A DNA stretch of 64,000 bases from Burkholderiales bacterium C2 (GTDB lineage Bacteria > Pseudomonadota > Gammaproteobacteria > Burkholderiales > Burkholderiaceae_C). Below are positions 1 through 8,080 of this stretch, piece by piece. Each line of letters begins with the position of its first letter. Positions within the stretch are counted from its first letter, which is position 1. The translations under genes were made by a program, and so were the position numbers. The DNA is taken from positions 1 to 64,000 of the forward strand of contig SCOI01000007.1 of assembly GCA_005503085.1 (NCBI GenBank). Direction: 5' to 3'. Below the pieces are notes generated by a model. It was not told the DNA's origin, searched no databases, and was given only the letters and a program-made list of their open reading frames with translations.

Positions 1-43
1 GTGCGGGCACGGGGGGGCGGGCTAGAGCTTGCTGTCGTGACAT
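1..43 (-). CDS. possible start of a divergent gene, cut by the window edge
   Basis: On the minus strand an ATG at 43 is preceded by a strong ribosome binding site (AGGAGTAACCC then ATG) and the frame stays open to the window edge, giving MSRQQALARPPVPA. Only 14 codons are visible, so no family can be named. The arrangement would be divergent from the exonuclease III gene, with about 200 bp of shared promoter region in between. It could equally be a chance ATG. Confidence 0.3.
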   Translation of the reverse strand, partial: MSRQQALARPPVPA

Positions 44-250
44 GGGTTACTCCTGTGAGGGCGAGGACGGGGAAGACGGAGGAAAACGTTTGCCTTCGGC
101 GATTTGCGCCCAAGGACTCAGCCGGGAATCTAGCAAGACGGGTGCCAGAACTTCATGGCAAAGCCCTGTTTATGACGGTTTTGTTGCCAAAACACCGCAG
201 AAAGCGCCTGCGCTACAGTGGCCGTCCCTTCCTCCTACCGACCGCCATCC

Positions 251-1051
251 ATGCGCCTGATCACCGCCAATCTCAACGGCATCCGCTCCGCCGCCACCAA
301 GGGATTTTTCGACTGGTTGCCGCAGCAGAACGCCGATCTGCTGGGCGTGCAGGAGGTCAAGGCCCAGCACGAGCATGTGGATCAGGTCTTCTGCAGCTCG
401 GGCGGCCTGAAGGGCCATTTCCACTACGCGCAGAAGAAGGGCTATTCGGGCGTCGGCCTGTACAGCCGCATCGAGCCCAGCGACATCATCAAGGGCTTCG
501 GCGTGCCGGAGTTCGATGACGAGGGCCGCTGGGTCGAGATGCGCTTCGACAAGCCCGGCCGCAAGCTCAGCATCATCAGCTGCTATTTCCCCAGCGGCTC
601 CAGCGGCCCGGAGCGCCAGGAGGCCAAGTACCGCTTCCTCGCGGCGATGTACCCCTACCTGATGGCCTTGAAGGCCGAGCGTGAGTTCATCCTGGTGGCC
701 GATGTGAACATCGCCCACAAGCCCGCCGACCTGAAGAACTGGAAAGGCAATCTGAAGAACAGCGGCTTCCTGCCCGAGGAGCGCGCCTGGCTGGACCAGC
801 TCTTCGGCAGCGGGCCGGACCAGGGCGGCCTGATCGATGTCTACCGCCAGCTGCATCCCGACACCACCGACGAGTGCTACACATGGTGGAGCAACCGCGG
901 CCAGGCCTATGCCAAGAATGTGGGCTGGCGCCTGGACTACCACTTCGCGACCCCGAAGCTGGCCGCCTTGGCCAAGCAGGCGGCGATCTACAAGGCCCAG
1001 AAGTTCAGCGACCATGCGCCGCTGACGATCGATTACGACTTCAAGCTCTGA
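251..1051 (+). CDS. xth: exodeoxyribonuclease III (AP endonuclease family)
   Basis: DNA repair enzyme of the exonuclease III/AP endonuclease family: cuts DNA 5' of abasic sites and degrades duplex DNA 3' to 5', in the cytoplasm. The 266-residue length is typical. The sequence opens with MRLITANLNGIRSA, has the metal-binding Glu at residue 35 (GVQEVKAQ), the DVNIAHKPADLKN loop in the middle and the C-terminal SDHAP motif with the catalytic Asp-His pair. The ATG at 251 was chosen over a GTG at 218 because the family begins at MRL(I/V)TANLNG; no clear Shine-Dalgarno precedes it. It stands alone, transcribed toward a leftward gene block. Confidence 0.97.
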   Translation: MRLITANLNGIRSAATKGFFDWLPQQNADLLGVQEVKAQHEHVDQVFCSSGGLKGHFHYAQKKGYSGVGLYSRIEPSDIIKGFGVPEFDDEGRWVEMRFDKPGRKLSIISCYFPSGSSGPERQEAKYRFLAAMYPYLMALKAEREFILVADVNIAHKPADLKNWKGNLKNSGFLPEERAWLDQLFGSGPDQGGLIDVYRQLHPDTTDECYTWWSNRGQAYAKNVGWRLDYHFATPKLAALAKQAAIYKAQKFSDHAPLTIDYDFKL

Positions 1052-1102
1052 GCGCGCGGCACCCCCAAATCAATCGGCGCCGGGGCGCTGGCAAGCCGGC
1101 CA

Positions 1103-1121
1103 GGCCAGGCCAGTCCTGGCC
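1103..1121. terminator. possible hairpin between convergent genes
   Basis: A perfect 7-bp stem, GGCCAGG and CCTGGCC, with a 5-base loop lies between the convergent exonuclease and methyltransferase genes. It has no T-tract on either side, so a terminator role is only positional inference. Confidence 0.25.
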
Positions 1122-1145
1122 AGGGCACGACTTGGGTGACCGGCC

Positions 1146-1979
1146 TCAGTTCCGCACGACCTCCACCTCCAGGAACTCCGACTCCACCTGCGTGGATCCG
1201 TCGACCGCGCGGTTGCTGGCGGCCCAGAGCTGCTCCAGATCGGCGCGCAAGGCGGCCTGGCCGGCGCCGTCCAGCGCGGCATGCGCGCGGTTGGTCGGGC
1301 CATAGTAGGTGATGAAGAACTCCACCACATCGGCCGGGCCGAAGGGGTAGCGCATCGCGTAGTTGCGCCTGGTGATGACGATGTGCGCAGCCCCGTGGCC
1401 CAGCCGGTCGCGCACCGTGGCCTCGTCGCCCCAGGCCAGCGGCGAGGCCATCAGCGGCGAGGGCGGTACATGCCTGCCGATCACCTTGAACATCTGGCCC
1501 ACATGCCCCTGCGGGGTCCAGTTGCCCATCACGATGCGCCCGCCCGGGCGGCATACGCGCAGCAGCTCGGCGGCCACGTGGTCGGGGCGTGGCGCAAACA
1601 TCGCCCCGAACAGGCTGCTCACCACATCGAAGCTGGCGTCCGCGTAGGGCAGCGCCTCGGCATCGCCCTCGTCGAAGTGTGCCGTCGTCAGCCCCTCTTC
1701 GGTCGCCCGCACGCGAGCGCGCAGGATCGAGTTGGTGGCGATGTCCACGCCGGTGGCGGCGATGCCTGCGCGCGCCGCCGGAATGACGATTTGTCCGGCG
1801 CCGCAGGCCACGTCGAGCAGGCGCTGGTCCGGTTGCAGGTTCAGGCGCGCCAGGAAGGCCAGCGCATCGGGTTCGAGGAACTTGGCGAAATGTCCGTAGT
1901 CGCCGGCCATCCAGGTCGTCTTGAGCTTCTGCTTCAGGGCCTGCATCTCGGGGGGCATGGTGTTGTCGGTGCTGCTCAT
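1146..1979 (-). CDS. class I SAM-dependent methyltransferase
   Basis: A 277-residue cytoplasmic protein with a Rossmann methyltransferase fold. Motif [20 protein letters not shown], sits near residue 55, followed by an acidic end of strand 2 ([10 protein letters not shown]), a [16 protein letters not shown] motif II/III region and the [12 protein letters not shown] loop. This is the Methyltransf_11/25 (UbiE-like) pattern; the substrate cannot be told. It is the last gene of a leftward run and follows a haloperoxidase-like gene by 41 bp. A second methyltransferase of the same broad class lies on the other side of that gene, so the two may act on one small molecule or lipid. Confidence 0.9.
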   Translation of the reverse strand: MSSTDNTMPPEMQALKQKLKTTWMAGDYGHFAKFLEPDALAFLARLNLQPDQRLLDVACGAGQIVIPAARAGIAATGVDIATNSILRARVRATEEGLTTAHFDEGDAEALPYADASFDVVSSLFGAMFAPRPDHVAAELLRVCRPGGRIVMGNWTPQGHVGQMFKVIGRHVPPSPLMASPLAWGDEATVRDRLGHGAAHIVITRRNYAMRYPFGPADVVEFFITYYGPTNRAHAALDGAGQAALRADLEQLWAASNRAVDGSTQVESEFLEVEVVRN

Positions 1980-2020
1980 GGTGGGGTACTCCAGGTGAAA
2001 TGGGAGGGTGCCGCGACGGC

Positions 2021-3360
2021 CTAGCGGCCCAGCGGCTGCAGATACATCGCGACCGTGCGCTGGCCGATCCGCCGGCCGAGCGCCAGCCCGTCCTCGCAGG
2101 CCGAGCGGAAGTGGATGCCGGCATAGATGCGCGAGTCCGCGCTCTCGCGGGCCGCCTGCGACAGGCTGGTGAAGGTGCGCCTGATGTTCGGGAATGGTGG
2201 GCCGCTGCTGATCGTGAAGCCGACCTGGTCGCTGCCGATGACGCCCGCCAGCGCCACCGCCGCCGCGCCGCTGAACAGGCTCTGCGTCGACGGATAGTCC
2301 GACACCGCCGGCGTGTTCTGCTGGCTGTTCCAGGCCGGATCGGCCACGGTGGCCTCGTTGCCATCGTCGGCCGCCTCGCGGATCGCGGTCACCGGGCGCC
2401 AGAAGTCGTAGACATAGCGGATCTTGAAGCCGGCGATATAGGTGTCGGCCATGGCCAGCGAGGTCACGGCCAGCGCGCGCGCGCTGTCCCAGGCATCAAG
2501 GCCGCGTGCCTCGGCCACGGCGCGAGCCACCCGATACCAGGCTCCCGGGCCCTCGAACCAGAAACGGGAGATCTCGGTCTGCTCGGGCGTACGGGCACTG
2601 CTCAGCTGGCCGCCCAGCGTCTTCACCTCATTGAACTCCTGCGCGTACTGCGCGCTGGTCAGCGCGGGGGGCCCGGCAGCCAGTATTGCGAGGTCGACAG
2701 CAGCGTGAACGGCGTCACATGGCCCCAGCCGGGCAGCATGGAGGCCGCGAAGCCGGGTGCCAGCTTGGGATCCTTGATGGGCGGGTTCGGCGGCTCCGGG
2801 TTGGGGTGCGGCCGCCAGCGCCCCGGCCCGCTGGCCGGCGTGTAGACGGCGGGCCTGGTCGCGCCATCGTCCTTGCGCAGCGCCAGCATCGCTTCGCCGG
2901 CGGCCTGGCCGATCGCCACGCCAGCCTGCTTGGCCGGCCCGTCGGCGAGCGCGGCCAGGGCAAGGCGATACGCATCCTCCACCTGGGCCAGCGCCTCGGC
3001 GCGCTGCGGCGGCGCGCCGAAGGCCGGGATCACCGACAGCAGCACGGTGCGGGTAGCGGCGGCCACCGCCGCTTCGGCGGCGGCGCCGGGGGCCGCCACG
3101 CCCTCGAAGTAGTAGGGGGCATGGCGCGGCTTGATGCCGTTGAGCGCATCGTGCACGGCGCCCTGCACCATCGCCACGCTGCGGGTCTGCTGTATCGGGT
3201 TCTGGCCGCCGACGGCGATGACCTTGACGGTCGTCTCGTTCCACTTCAGCACCTCGTTGGCGCTGGCGGGCTGGGCATGCGAGGCGAGGGCCGTCAGGAG
3301 CGCCACCGTGGCGAGCAGGGGTCGGCGCCGGCGCTTGTCGGTGTTCATCGTCTTCATCAT
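2021..3360 (-). pseudogene. vanadium haloperoxidase/PAP2-like protein, frameshifted
   Basis: Two overlapping minus-strand frames together make one protein of about 446 residues. The first (from ATG 3360, good RBS GGAG) has a signal peptide ending near SHAQPASA and the VHPO-like N-terminal half; the second carries the metal/phosphate site. The reading frame breaks at a G6 run (2666-2671): adding one base joins SQYWLPGPP to ALTSAQYAQEF. In the C-terminal half, R-x6-RP (YVYDFWRP) and SRIYAGIHF match two of the three PAP2/VHPO motifs, but the central PSGH motif reads PSTQ, losing the usual His. It overlaps the upstream methyltransferase by 4 bp. It is either a real pseudogene or a homopolymer sequencing error. 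Confidence 0.82.
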
Positions 3361-4205
3361 CTTTCGCTCCTGATGTCGGATGTGCGGGAATCGGCCCGCA
3401 CGCCGCTTGCGACCACAAAACTGCCCGGCAGGCGATAGCCCGCGCCATCGCACCAGCGGGCGATCGAAGCCAGGTATTCCGCCTGCACGGCTTCGCGCGT
3501 GCGGCGCTCGAAGCGGGCATAGGCCAGGGCCACCGGACCGCCCGCCAGGACGGCGTCGCAGGCCGAGCGGGCCCCGGCATAGCGGAGCCAGGCATCGACG
3601 CGGCGGCTGCACACGGCGGCGAAGCCGGTCCGCCGCAGCGCCTGCGTCAGGGCCGTGCCGGTGCCCAGGCGGAAGAACAGCGGGCACACCTCGGAGCGGA
3701 CCCGCCGGTCGACGATCGGAAAGACCTCGGCCCAGGCGCAGTCGCGTCGCTCGCCCCAGACCGACACCAGCAGCCGCCCGCCCGGCCGCAGGCAGCGCGC
3801 CATCGCGGCCAGCGCGCGCTCGGGATCCGGCATGTACATCAGGCCCAGGCCGCACAGCAGCACGTCGAAGCCGCCCTCGCCCAACTCCTGGTCCAGCGCC
3901 TGCGCGTCCGCCCGCAGCCAGCGCGGCGGCACCAGGCCCGCCTCCGCCACGCGCTGCGCCGCCGCGGCCAGCATCTGCTGCGACAGGTCGCTGGCCACCA
4001 CCTCGCAGCCGGCGCGCAGCGCCGCCAGGGTCAGGGTCCCGGTGCCGCAGGCCACGTCGAGCACGCGCTCGCCCGGCCGCAGGGCGGCCTGCGTCAGCAG
4101 CGTCTCGCTGGCCGGCGCCAGCGCCTGCCGCCAGCCCGGGTCGTAGTGGGCGGCGGCGCGATCCCAGCCATAGCGCTGCACGCGGAGCTGCAGGGCGGTG
4201 TCCAT
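3357..4205 (-). CDS. class I SAM-dependent methyltransferase
   Basis: A 282-residue methyltransferase of the UbiE/Methyltransf_11 type. Motif I is VLDVACGTGTLTLAALRAG (around residue 48), followed by VVASDLSQQML and RADAQALD, and the post-motif LRPGGRLLVSVWGERRDC. Family members methylate quinones, lipids or small metabolites; the substrate here is unknown. Its stop overlaps the start of the haloperoxidase-like gene by 4 bp (ATGA), so the two are translationally coupled and probably act in one pathway. The upstream OsmC-like gene ends 13 bp before its start, extending the same leftward operon. Confidence 0.9.
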   Translation of the reverse strand: MDTALQLRVQRYGWDRAAAHYDPGWRQALAPASETLLTQAALRPGERVLDVACGTGTLTLAALRAGCEVVASDLSQQMLAAAAQRVAEAGLVPPRWLRADAQALDQELGEGGFDVLLCGLGLMYMPDPERALAAMARCLRPGGRLLVSVWGERRDCAWAEVFPIVDRRVRSEVCPLFFRLGTGTALTQALRRTGFAAVCSRRVDAWLRYAGARSACDAVLAGGPVALAYARFERRTREAVQAEYLASIARWCDGAGYRLPGSFVVASGVRADSRTSDIRSER

Positions 4206-4218
4206 GGCTCGGGCGGGT

Positions 4219-4743
4219 TCAGGGGCGCGGGCCGAACACCACCGCGCCGCTCAGCGGCTGGGGGTCGGCGAACACATGCAGATAGGGACTGGCGCTCTGG
4301 GCCTGCTCGATCGCGCGGCGCAGCGCCTCCTGCGGCGCGTCGCTGTCGATGTAGAGGGTGTGGCGCACCCGCAGATAGCCCGGGTAGACGTCGGTGCTGC
4401 CGAGCATGCCGCGGTCGTCGAAGTCCGCCTGCACCTCGACCTCCAGGCTGCGCCAGCAGAGGCCCGCGCGCGCCAGCCAGGCCGTGTAGCCGATGGCCAG
4501 GCAGCCGGCCAGCGCGCCGCGCCCGAGCACGCCCGGCGTGGGGTGCCGGCCGCCGCCGCCGGCCTCGACCGCCATGTCGACGGCCAGGGTCCAGTCGCCT
4601 TCGCGCAGCTCGCAATGCAGCCCGTCCACCACGCGCGCGCGCATCGTGCATTGCGCCTGCGCCTGCGCCTGCGCGGGTTTGCGCTCGAAGGCGGCCTGCA
4701 TGCGGTCCCAGGCGGTGCGGATGCGCTCGGCGGTGCGGTTCAT
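4219..4743 (-). CDS. OsmC-like protein
   Basis: A 174-residue protein with the OsmC/Ohr fold pattern: the helix motif GALAGCLAIGYTAWLARAG with the first conserved Cys, followed by the strand LEVEVQADFDDRG and the C-terminal domain RVRHTLYIDSDAPQEAL. OsmC/Ohr proteins are thiol peroxidases for organic hydroperoxides. The second catalytic Cys, normally in a CPV-like context, is replaced here by Ser (ASPYLHVF), so peroxidase activity is doubtful; it may belong to the OsmC branch with other roles. The N-terminus has an Ala-Gln repeat (AQAQAQAQ). First gene of a leftward cluster with two methyltransferases and a haloperoxidase-like protein. Confidence 0.78.
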   Translation of the reverse strand: MNRTAERIRTAWDRMQAAFERKPAQAQAQAQCTMRARVVDGLHCELREGDWTLAVDMAVEAGGGGRHPTPGVLGRGALAGCLAIGYTAWLARAGLCWRSLEVEVQADFDDRGMLGSTDVYPGYLRVRHTLYIDSDAPQEALRRAIEQAQSASPYLHVFADPQPLSGAVVFGPRP

Positions 4744-4812
4744 GCTCGGCTCCTTTTTTGCGGCCTCGGCGGCCCGGTTCGGCGAGAATGCGCGGCGGGC
4801 GTCAGCCCAGCG

Positions 4813-6788
4813 TCAAGACGGCGTCAAGGGCCGTGCTTCCCGCCAGACGGCCAGCAGCGCCTCGAAGCGCCGCTTGCGCACCCAGACGCGCAACTCCTCC
4901 GGGCTCAGGCACGGGCGGATGTGCCAGGCCTCGCGCAGCGCCGCGAGCGCCGCGGCGCGATGGCCGCGCTCCAGCTCGATCCCGGCCCGCACGATGCGTG
5001 CGGGCCAGAAGCGCGGGTCCGCGCGGCAGGCCGCCTCGGCCGCGCTGGCGGCCTCGTCCAGGCGCTCCAGCCGCTGCAGCGCCCCGCTCAGCAGGGTGTA
5101 CCAGACGGGGCGACGGTAGTCGTCCGGGCTCAGGCGCAACCCGCGCTGCAATTGCTCGATGCCGCGTTCGGTCTCGCCCAGGATCAGCTGGGTGGCGCCC
5201 AGCGCGGCCCAGGCCTGGGATTGCCGGGGTTGGTATCGACCGCCCGCTGGATGAAGGGCAGGGCACGCCGCGGGTCGCCCAGATCGGCCAGTGCGCAGCC
5301 GGCATAGCCGAGCACCTCGGAGTTGCGCGGCTCGAGTTCCAGCGCCTGTTCGGCCTCGGACAGCGCCTCGGCGCGCGCGGCCGCGCCGGGCAGCAGCCCC
5401 ATATTGCCGGCCAGGGCCATCACGATGGCCTTCTGCGCCCGCGCCAGCGCATGCCCGGGATCGACGGCGATGGCATGGCGGTAGAAGTCGAGCGCGGCGC
5501 GCACCGAGTCCTCGGCCCAGCCGCGCGCGAACAGCGCGCTATTGGCATCGCGCACCAGGTCGCGGGCATCGTCGCCCGCGCCGTCGGCATGCTGGCGGCG
5601 CTGCCGGCGCGCCCAGGCCACGCTGACCTGCAGGTCGACCTCGGCGGCCCAGGCCGCGATGCGCTCGTCCAGCAGCCCCGACGCCGGCTGGGCCTCCAGG
5701 TCTTCCTGCAGGCTCCACAGGTACAGCGCGTCCTCGCCGGAGATCAGGTGCAGCGACAGCCGCAGCCGCCCCTCCGGCGTGCGGCGCAGGCCGCCGCCGA
5801 CCAGAAAGCAGGCCTTCAGCAGCTCGGCCATGCGCACGAGGTCGCCGTGCGCCCGCGCCGCCACCGACTGCACCGCGGCCTGGGCCGTGACGGCCAGCTG
5901 CGAATGCCGCGCCAGCGCGGCGCCCAGGTCCTCGGCCACCACGAGGGCCAGGCTTGCCAGCGCCGCCTCCTGCGGCAGCACCGCCAGCGGCAGCACGGCC
6001 AGGGCCAGAGCGCCGCCGCCCGTCGGGCGCCCCTGTGGCTCGTCCGGCGCCGAGGCCCGAAGGGCCGCGCGCAGCGCTGCGGTCTCGGCCTGCGGCGCCG
6101 TGCCGTACTCGCGCCGCAGCACCGTCGCGCAGCGCTCGTACTGGGCCAGCGCCTCGCTGCGCCGGCCGAGCGTCGCCCAGGTCTGCATCAGCAGCCGATG
6201 TGCCAGCTCGTTGCCGGGGTCGAGTTCGAGCCAGCGCTGCAGGCAAGGCACGGCCGCCTCGTGGCGCCCGGCGGCCAGCAGCGTGCGGGCCAGCCGTTCG
6301 AGCGCGGCCCAGGCCAGACGCTCGACGCGGGTCCGCTCGCCGCTCAGCCAGGTCTCGAACCCCTCGCTGATGAGCGCGCCACCCTGCAGCAGCGGGCCGG
6401 CATAGAGCGAGGCGGCCAGCTGCAGCTGCTCCGGATCGGCGGAGCGCGCCGCCGGCTCGAACTGCCACAGGTCGACGCCGACGCAGCGGGGGTCCAGCAT
6501 CACCTGCTCGCCGCCGTTGATCTGCAGCACCGGGCAATCGCGTCGCAGCTCGCTCAGCAGCTGGCGCAGGCTCTGCCGCGCCCGATCCCGTGGCACTTCC
6601 TCCCACAGCAGGCTGCCCAGATACTCCCGCGTCAGGCCGGCGGGGCCGGCGCATCCCAGCAGGCCCAGCAGGGCTTGTGCCTTGGGGGATGCGGCGGCCG
6701 TTGCGGCATCGCTTGCGAGCCGACAGGAGCCCAGGAGCCTCAGTTGCCACATCGGCGGATTGTGGGGCGACGGATCCCCTTCTGTCAT
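4813..6788 (-). pseudogene. BTAD/SARP-type transcriptional regulator with TPRs, frameshifted
   Basis: A cytoplasmic DNA-binding activator of the AfsR/DnrI/SARP type, about 658 residues when corrected. The N-terminus has the winged-helix DNA-binding domain (WQLRLLGSCRL...TREYLGSLLWEEVPRDRARQSLRQLLSELRR), then the bacterial transcriptional activation domain (residues about 100-245, TPR-like), a central region resembling the TolB/FlgO-like part of CadC-type regulators, and C-terminal TPRs. The frame breaks at the GGG at 5217-5219: adding one base joins DTNPGNP to QAWAALGATQLILGETERG, and the rest continues to the stop at 4813. ATG 6788 was chosen (AGGG just upstream); ATG 6752 is possible. It lies upstream of the OsmC/methyltransferase/haloperoxidase genes and may control them. 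Confidence 0.8.
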
Positions 6789-6837
6789 GTCCCTGACTTT
6801 GCCGCCCGGCGCGGCGACGACCTCTGGCGGCGCAGGC

Positions 6838-7971
6838 TCAGACCGCCCCGATCAGGCCGGCGACCTGCTCGTCGGACAGCCGCATCGGCAGCGCCTGCAC
6901 CGGCAGCAGGGCCGCCACCGCATGCTCGCCGCGCGCGCTGTCGCGCAGCACCGGGCTCAGGCGCGGCTCGCCGGCGCCATTGATCAGCACCGCCACGCGC
7001 GGTTGATGCGCTTTCTCACCATTGCCCACCACCAGGCCCAGCTCGCCCGAGGCGAGGCGGACCACGCTGCCCGGCGGGAAGATGCCGAAGGCCTTGATCA
7101 ACGCGCCGGCCAGCGGGCTGGCGTCGGCCATCTGATGCAGCTCGCGGCCGGCCTGCTGGGCGCTCATCGCGGGGCGGTTGGCGCGGCTGGACAGGCGGGC
7201 CGTGTAGACATCGGCAAAGCGCAGCATCTCGGCCAGCTCGCTGATATCGGTCGCGCCGTTCGGGTAGCCGGAGCCATCGGCCAGCTCATGGTGCTTGAGC
7301 ACGGCCTCGATCCAGTCGGTGTCGGTGATGCCGGCCTCGCTGAGCATCTCGGCGCTGCGGGCCGGGTGTTCGTTGATGGCCTCGCGCTGCTTGGCCGTCA
7401 GCGGCGAGACCTGGGTCGAGAGCCGGGCTTGCAGATCGATCATCGCCACATTCATCGTCAGCGCGGCCTGGAAGGCGCGGCGCTGCTCGGCCACGGTCCA
7501 GCCCAGATAGCGCGCCGCCGCCTGGCAGGCGGTGGCGGCGTGGATCGAGTGGCTGACGCCGTAATGGCCGGCGCCGGCCTCGGGCTGGCGCACCACCTGG
7601 GACAGGGCCACATCGGGCGAGCACTCGATCAGCGACAGCAGCAGATCGGTGGTGCTGTGGATGGCGCCCGCCAACTGTGCGATGGGCGCACCGAGCGCCT
7701 GCCTGACATCGCGGCTGCCACGGTCCCAGTCGGCCGGCAGCCGTGCCAGCCGCTGCGCCGGCGTCTCGCGCCGCGAGGGCTGCACCGCCTCGGCCAGCTC
7801 CTGGACCTCGACCAGCGCGCCGCGCTCGAACAGCTCCTGCAGCTGCGCCTCGTCGCGTATCACCTGCCCCCGTGCCAGCAGCAGCATGCGGCTGGCATCG
7901 CGCACGCTGAACGGCAGCGGTTGGCCGAGCACGATGCGGTTCTTGACGGAAGAGAGCGAGCAGACGCGCAT
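6838..7971 (-). CDS. HD-GYP-like domain protein with a degenerate HD motif
   Basis: A 377-residue cytoplasmic protein. The C-terminal half has the HD-GYP layout: SHSIHAATACQ (residues 140-150), an EHPARSAEML helix (about 201-210), KHHELADGSGYP (226-237, the GYP motif) and LAEMLRFADVYTARLS. HD-GYP enzymes hydrolyse cyclic-di-GMP using a bimetal site. Here the usual HDIGK stretch reads TMNVAMIDL (about 172-180), so the defining His-Asp pair is missing and the protein is probably a c-di-GMP binder or inactive adaptor rather than a phosphodiesterase. The start at 7971 was preferred to an upstream in-frame ATG because the upstream extension is low-quality coding sequence. Confidence 0.82.
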   Translation of the reverse strand: MRVCSLSSVKNRIVLGQPLPFSVRDASRMLLLARGQVIRDEAQLQELFERGALVEVQELAEAVQPSRRETPAQRLARLPADWDRGSRDVRQALGAPIAQLAGAIHSTTDLLLSLIECSPDVALSQVVRQPEAGAGHYGVSHSIHAATACQAAARYLGWTVAEQRRAFQAALTMNVAMIDLQARLSTQVSPLTAKQREAINEHPARSAEMLSEAGITDTDWIEAVLKHHELADGSGYPNGATDISELAEMLRFADVYTARLSSRANRPAMSAQQAGRELHQMADASPLAGALIKAFGIFPPGSVVRLASGELGLVVGNGEKAHQPRVAVLINGAGEPRLSPVLRDSARGEHAVAALLPVQALPMRLSDEQVAGLIGAV

Positions 7972-7990
7972 GGAGGTGTGGACAAAGCAA

Positions 7991-8010
7991 GGCCCGCCGG
8001 GATGCGGGCC
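7991..8010 (-). terminator. probable Rho-independent terminator of the S8/PAP2/cyclase operon
   Basis: On the minus strand, GGCCCGC and GCGGGCC pair perfectly around a 6-base loop and are followed by TTGCTTTG, a loose T-rich tail. It lies 70 bp past the stop of the subtilase gene and just ahead of the HD-GYP-like gene. A second perfect hairpin (GCTGAGT/ACTCAGC, 8028-8044) lies between it and the subtilase stop. Confidence 0.45.
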
Positions 8011-8080
8011 TGCCGGACTGTATATCGGCTGAGTGCAACTCAGCTTGAGGGCACATGCCGGCCTGTCTTGACCGGCAAAA

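Noticed and set aside
170-1015. 281-codon open frame on the minus strand across the exonuclease III gene
   Set aside because: Low-complexity Ala/Leu/Gly composition and complete overlap with a clear xth gene; it is a high-GC antisense shadow.
4146-6983. 945-codon open frame on the plus strand
   Set aside because: Arg/Pro/Ala-rich antisense shadow of the OsmC-like and SARP-type genes, with no domain.
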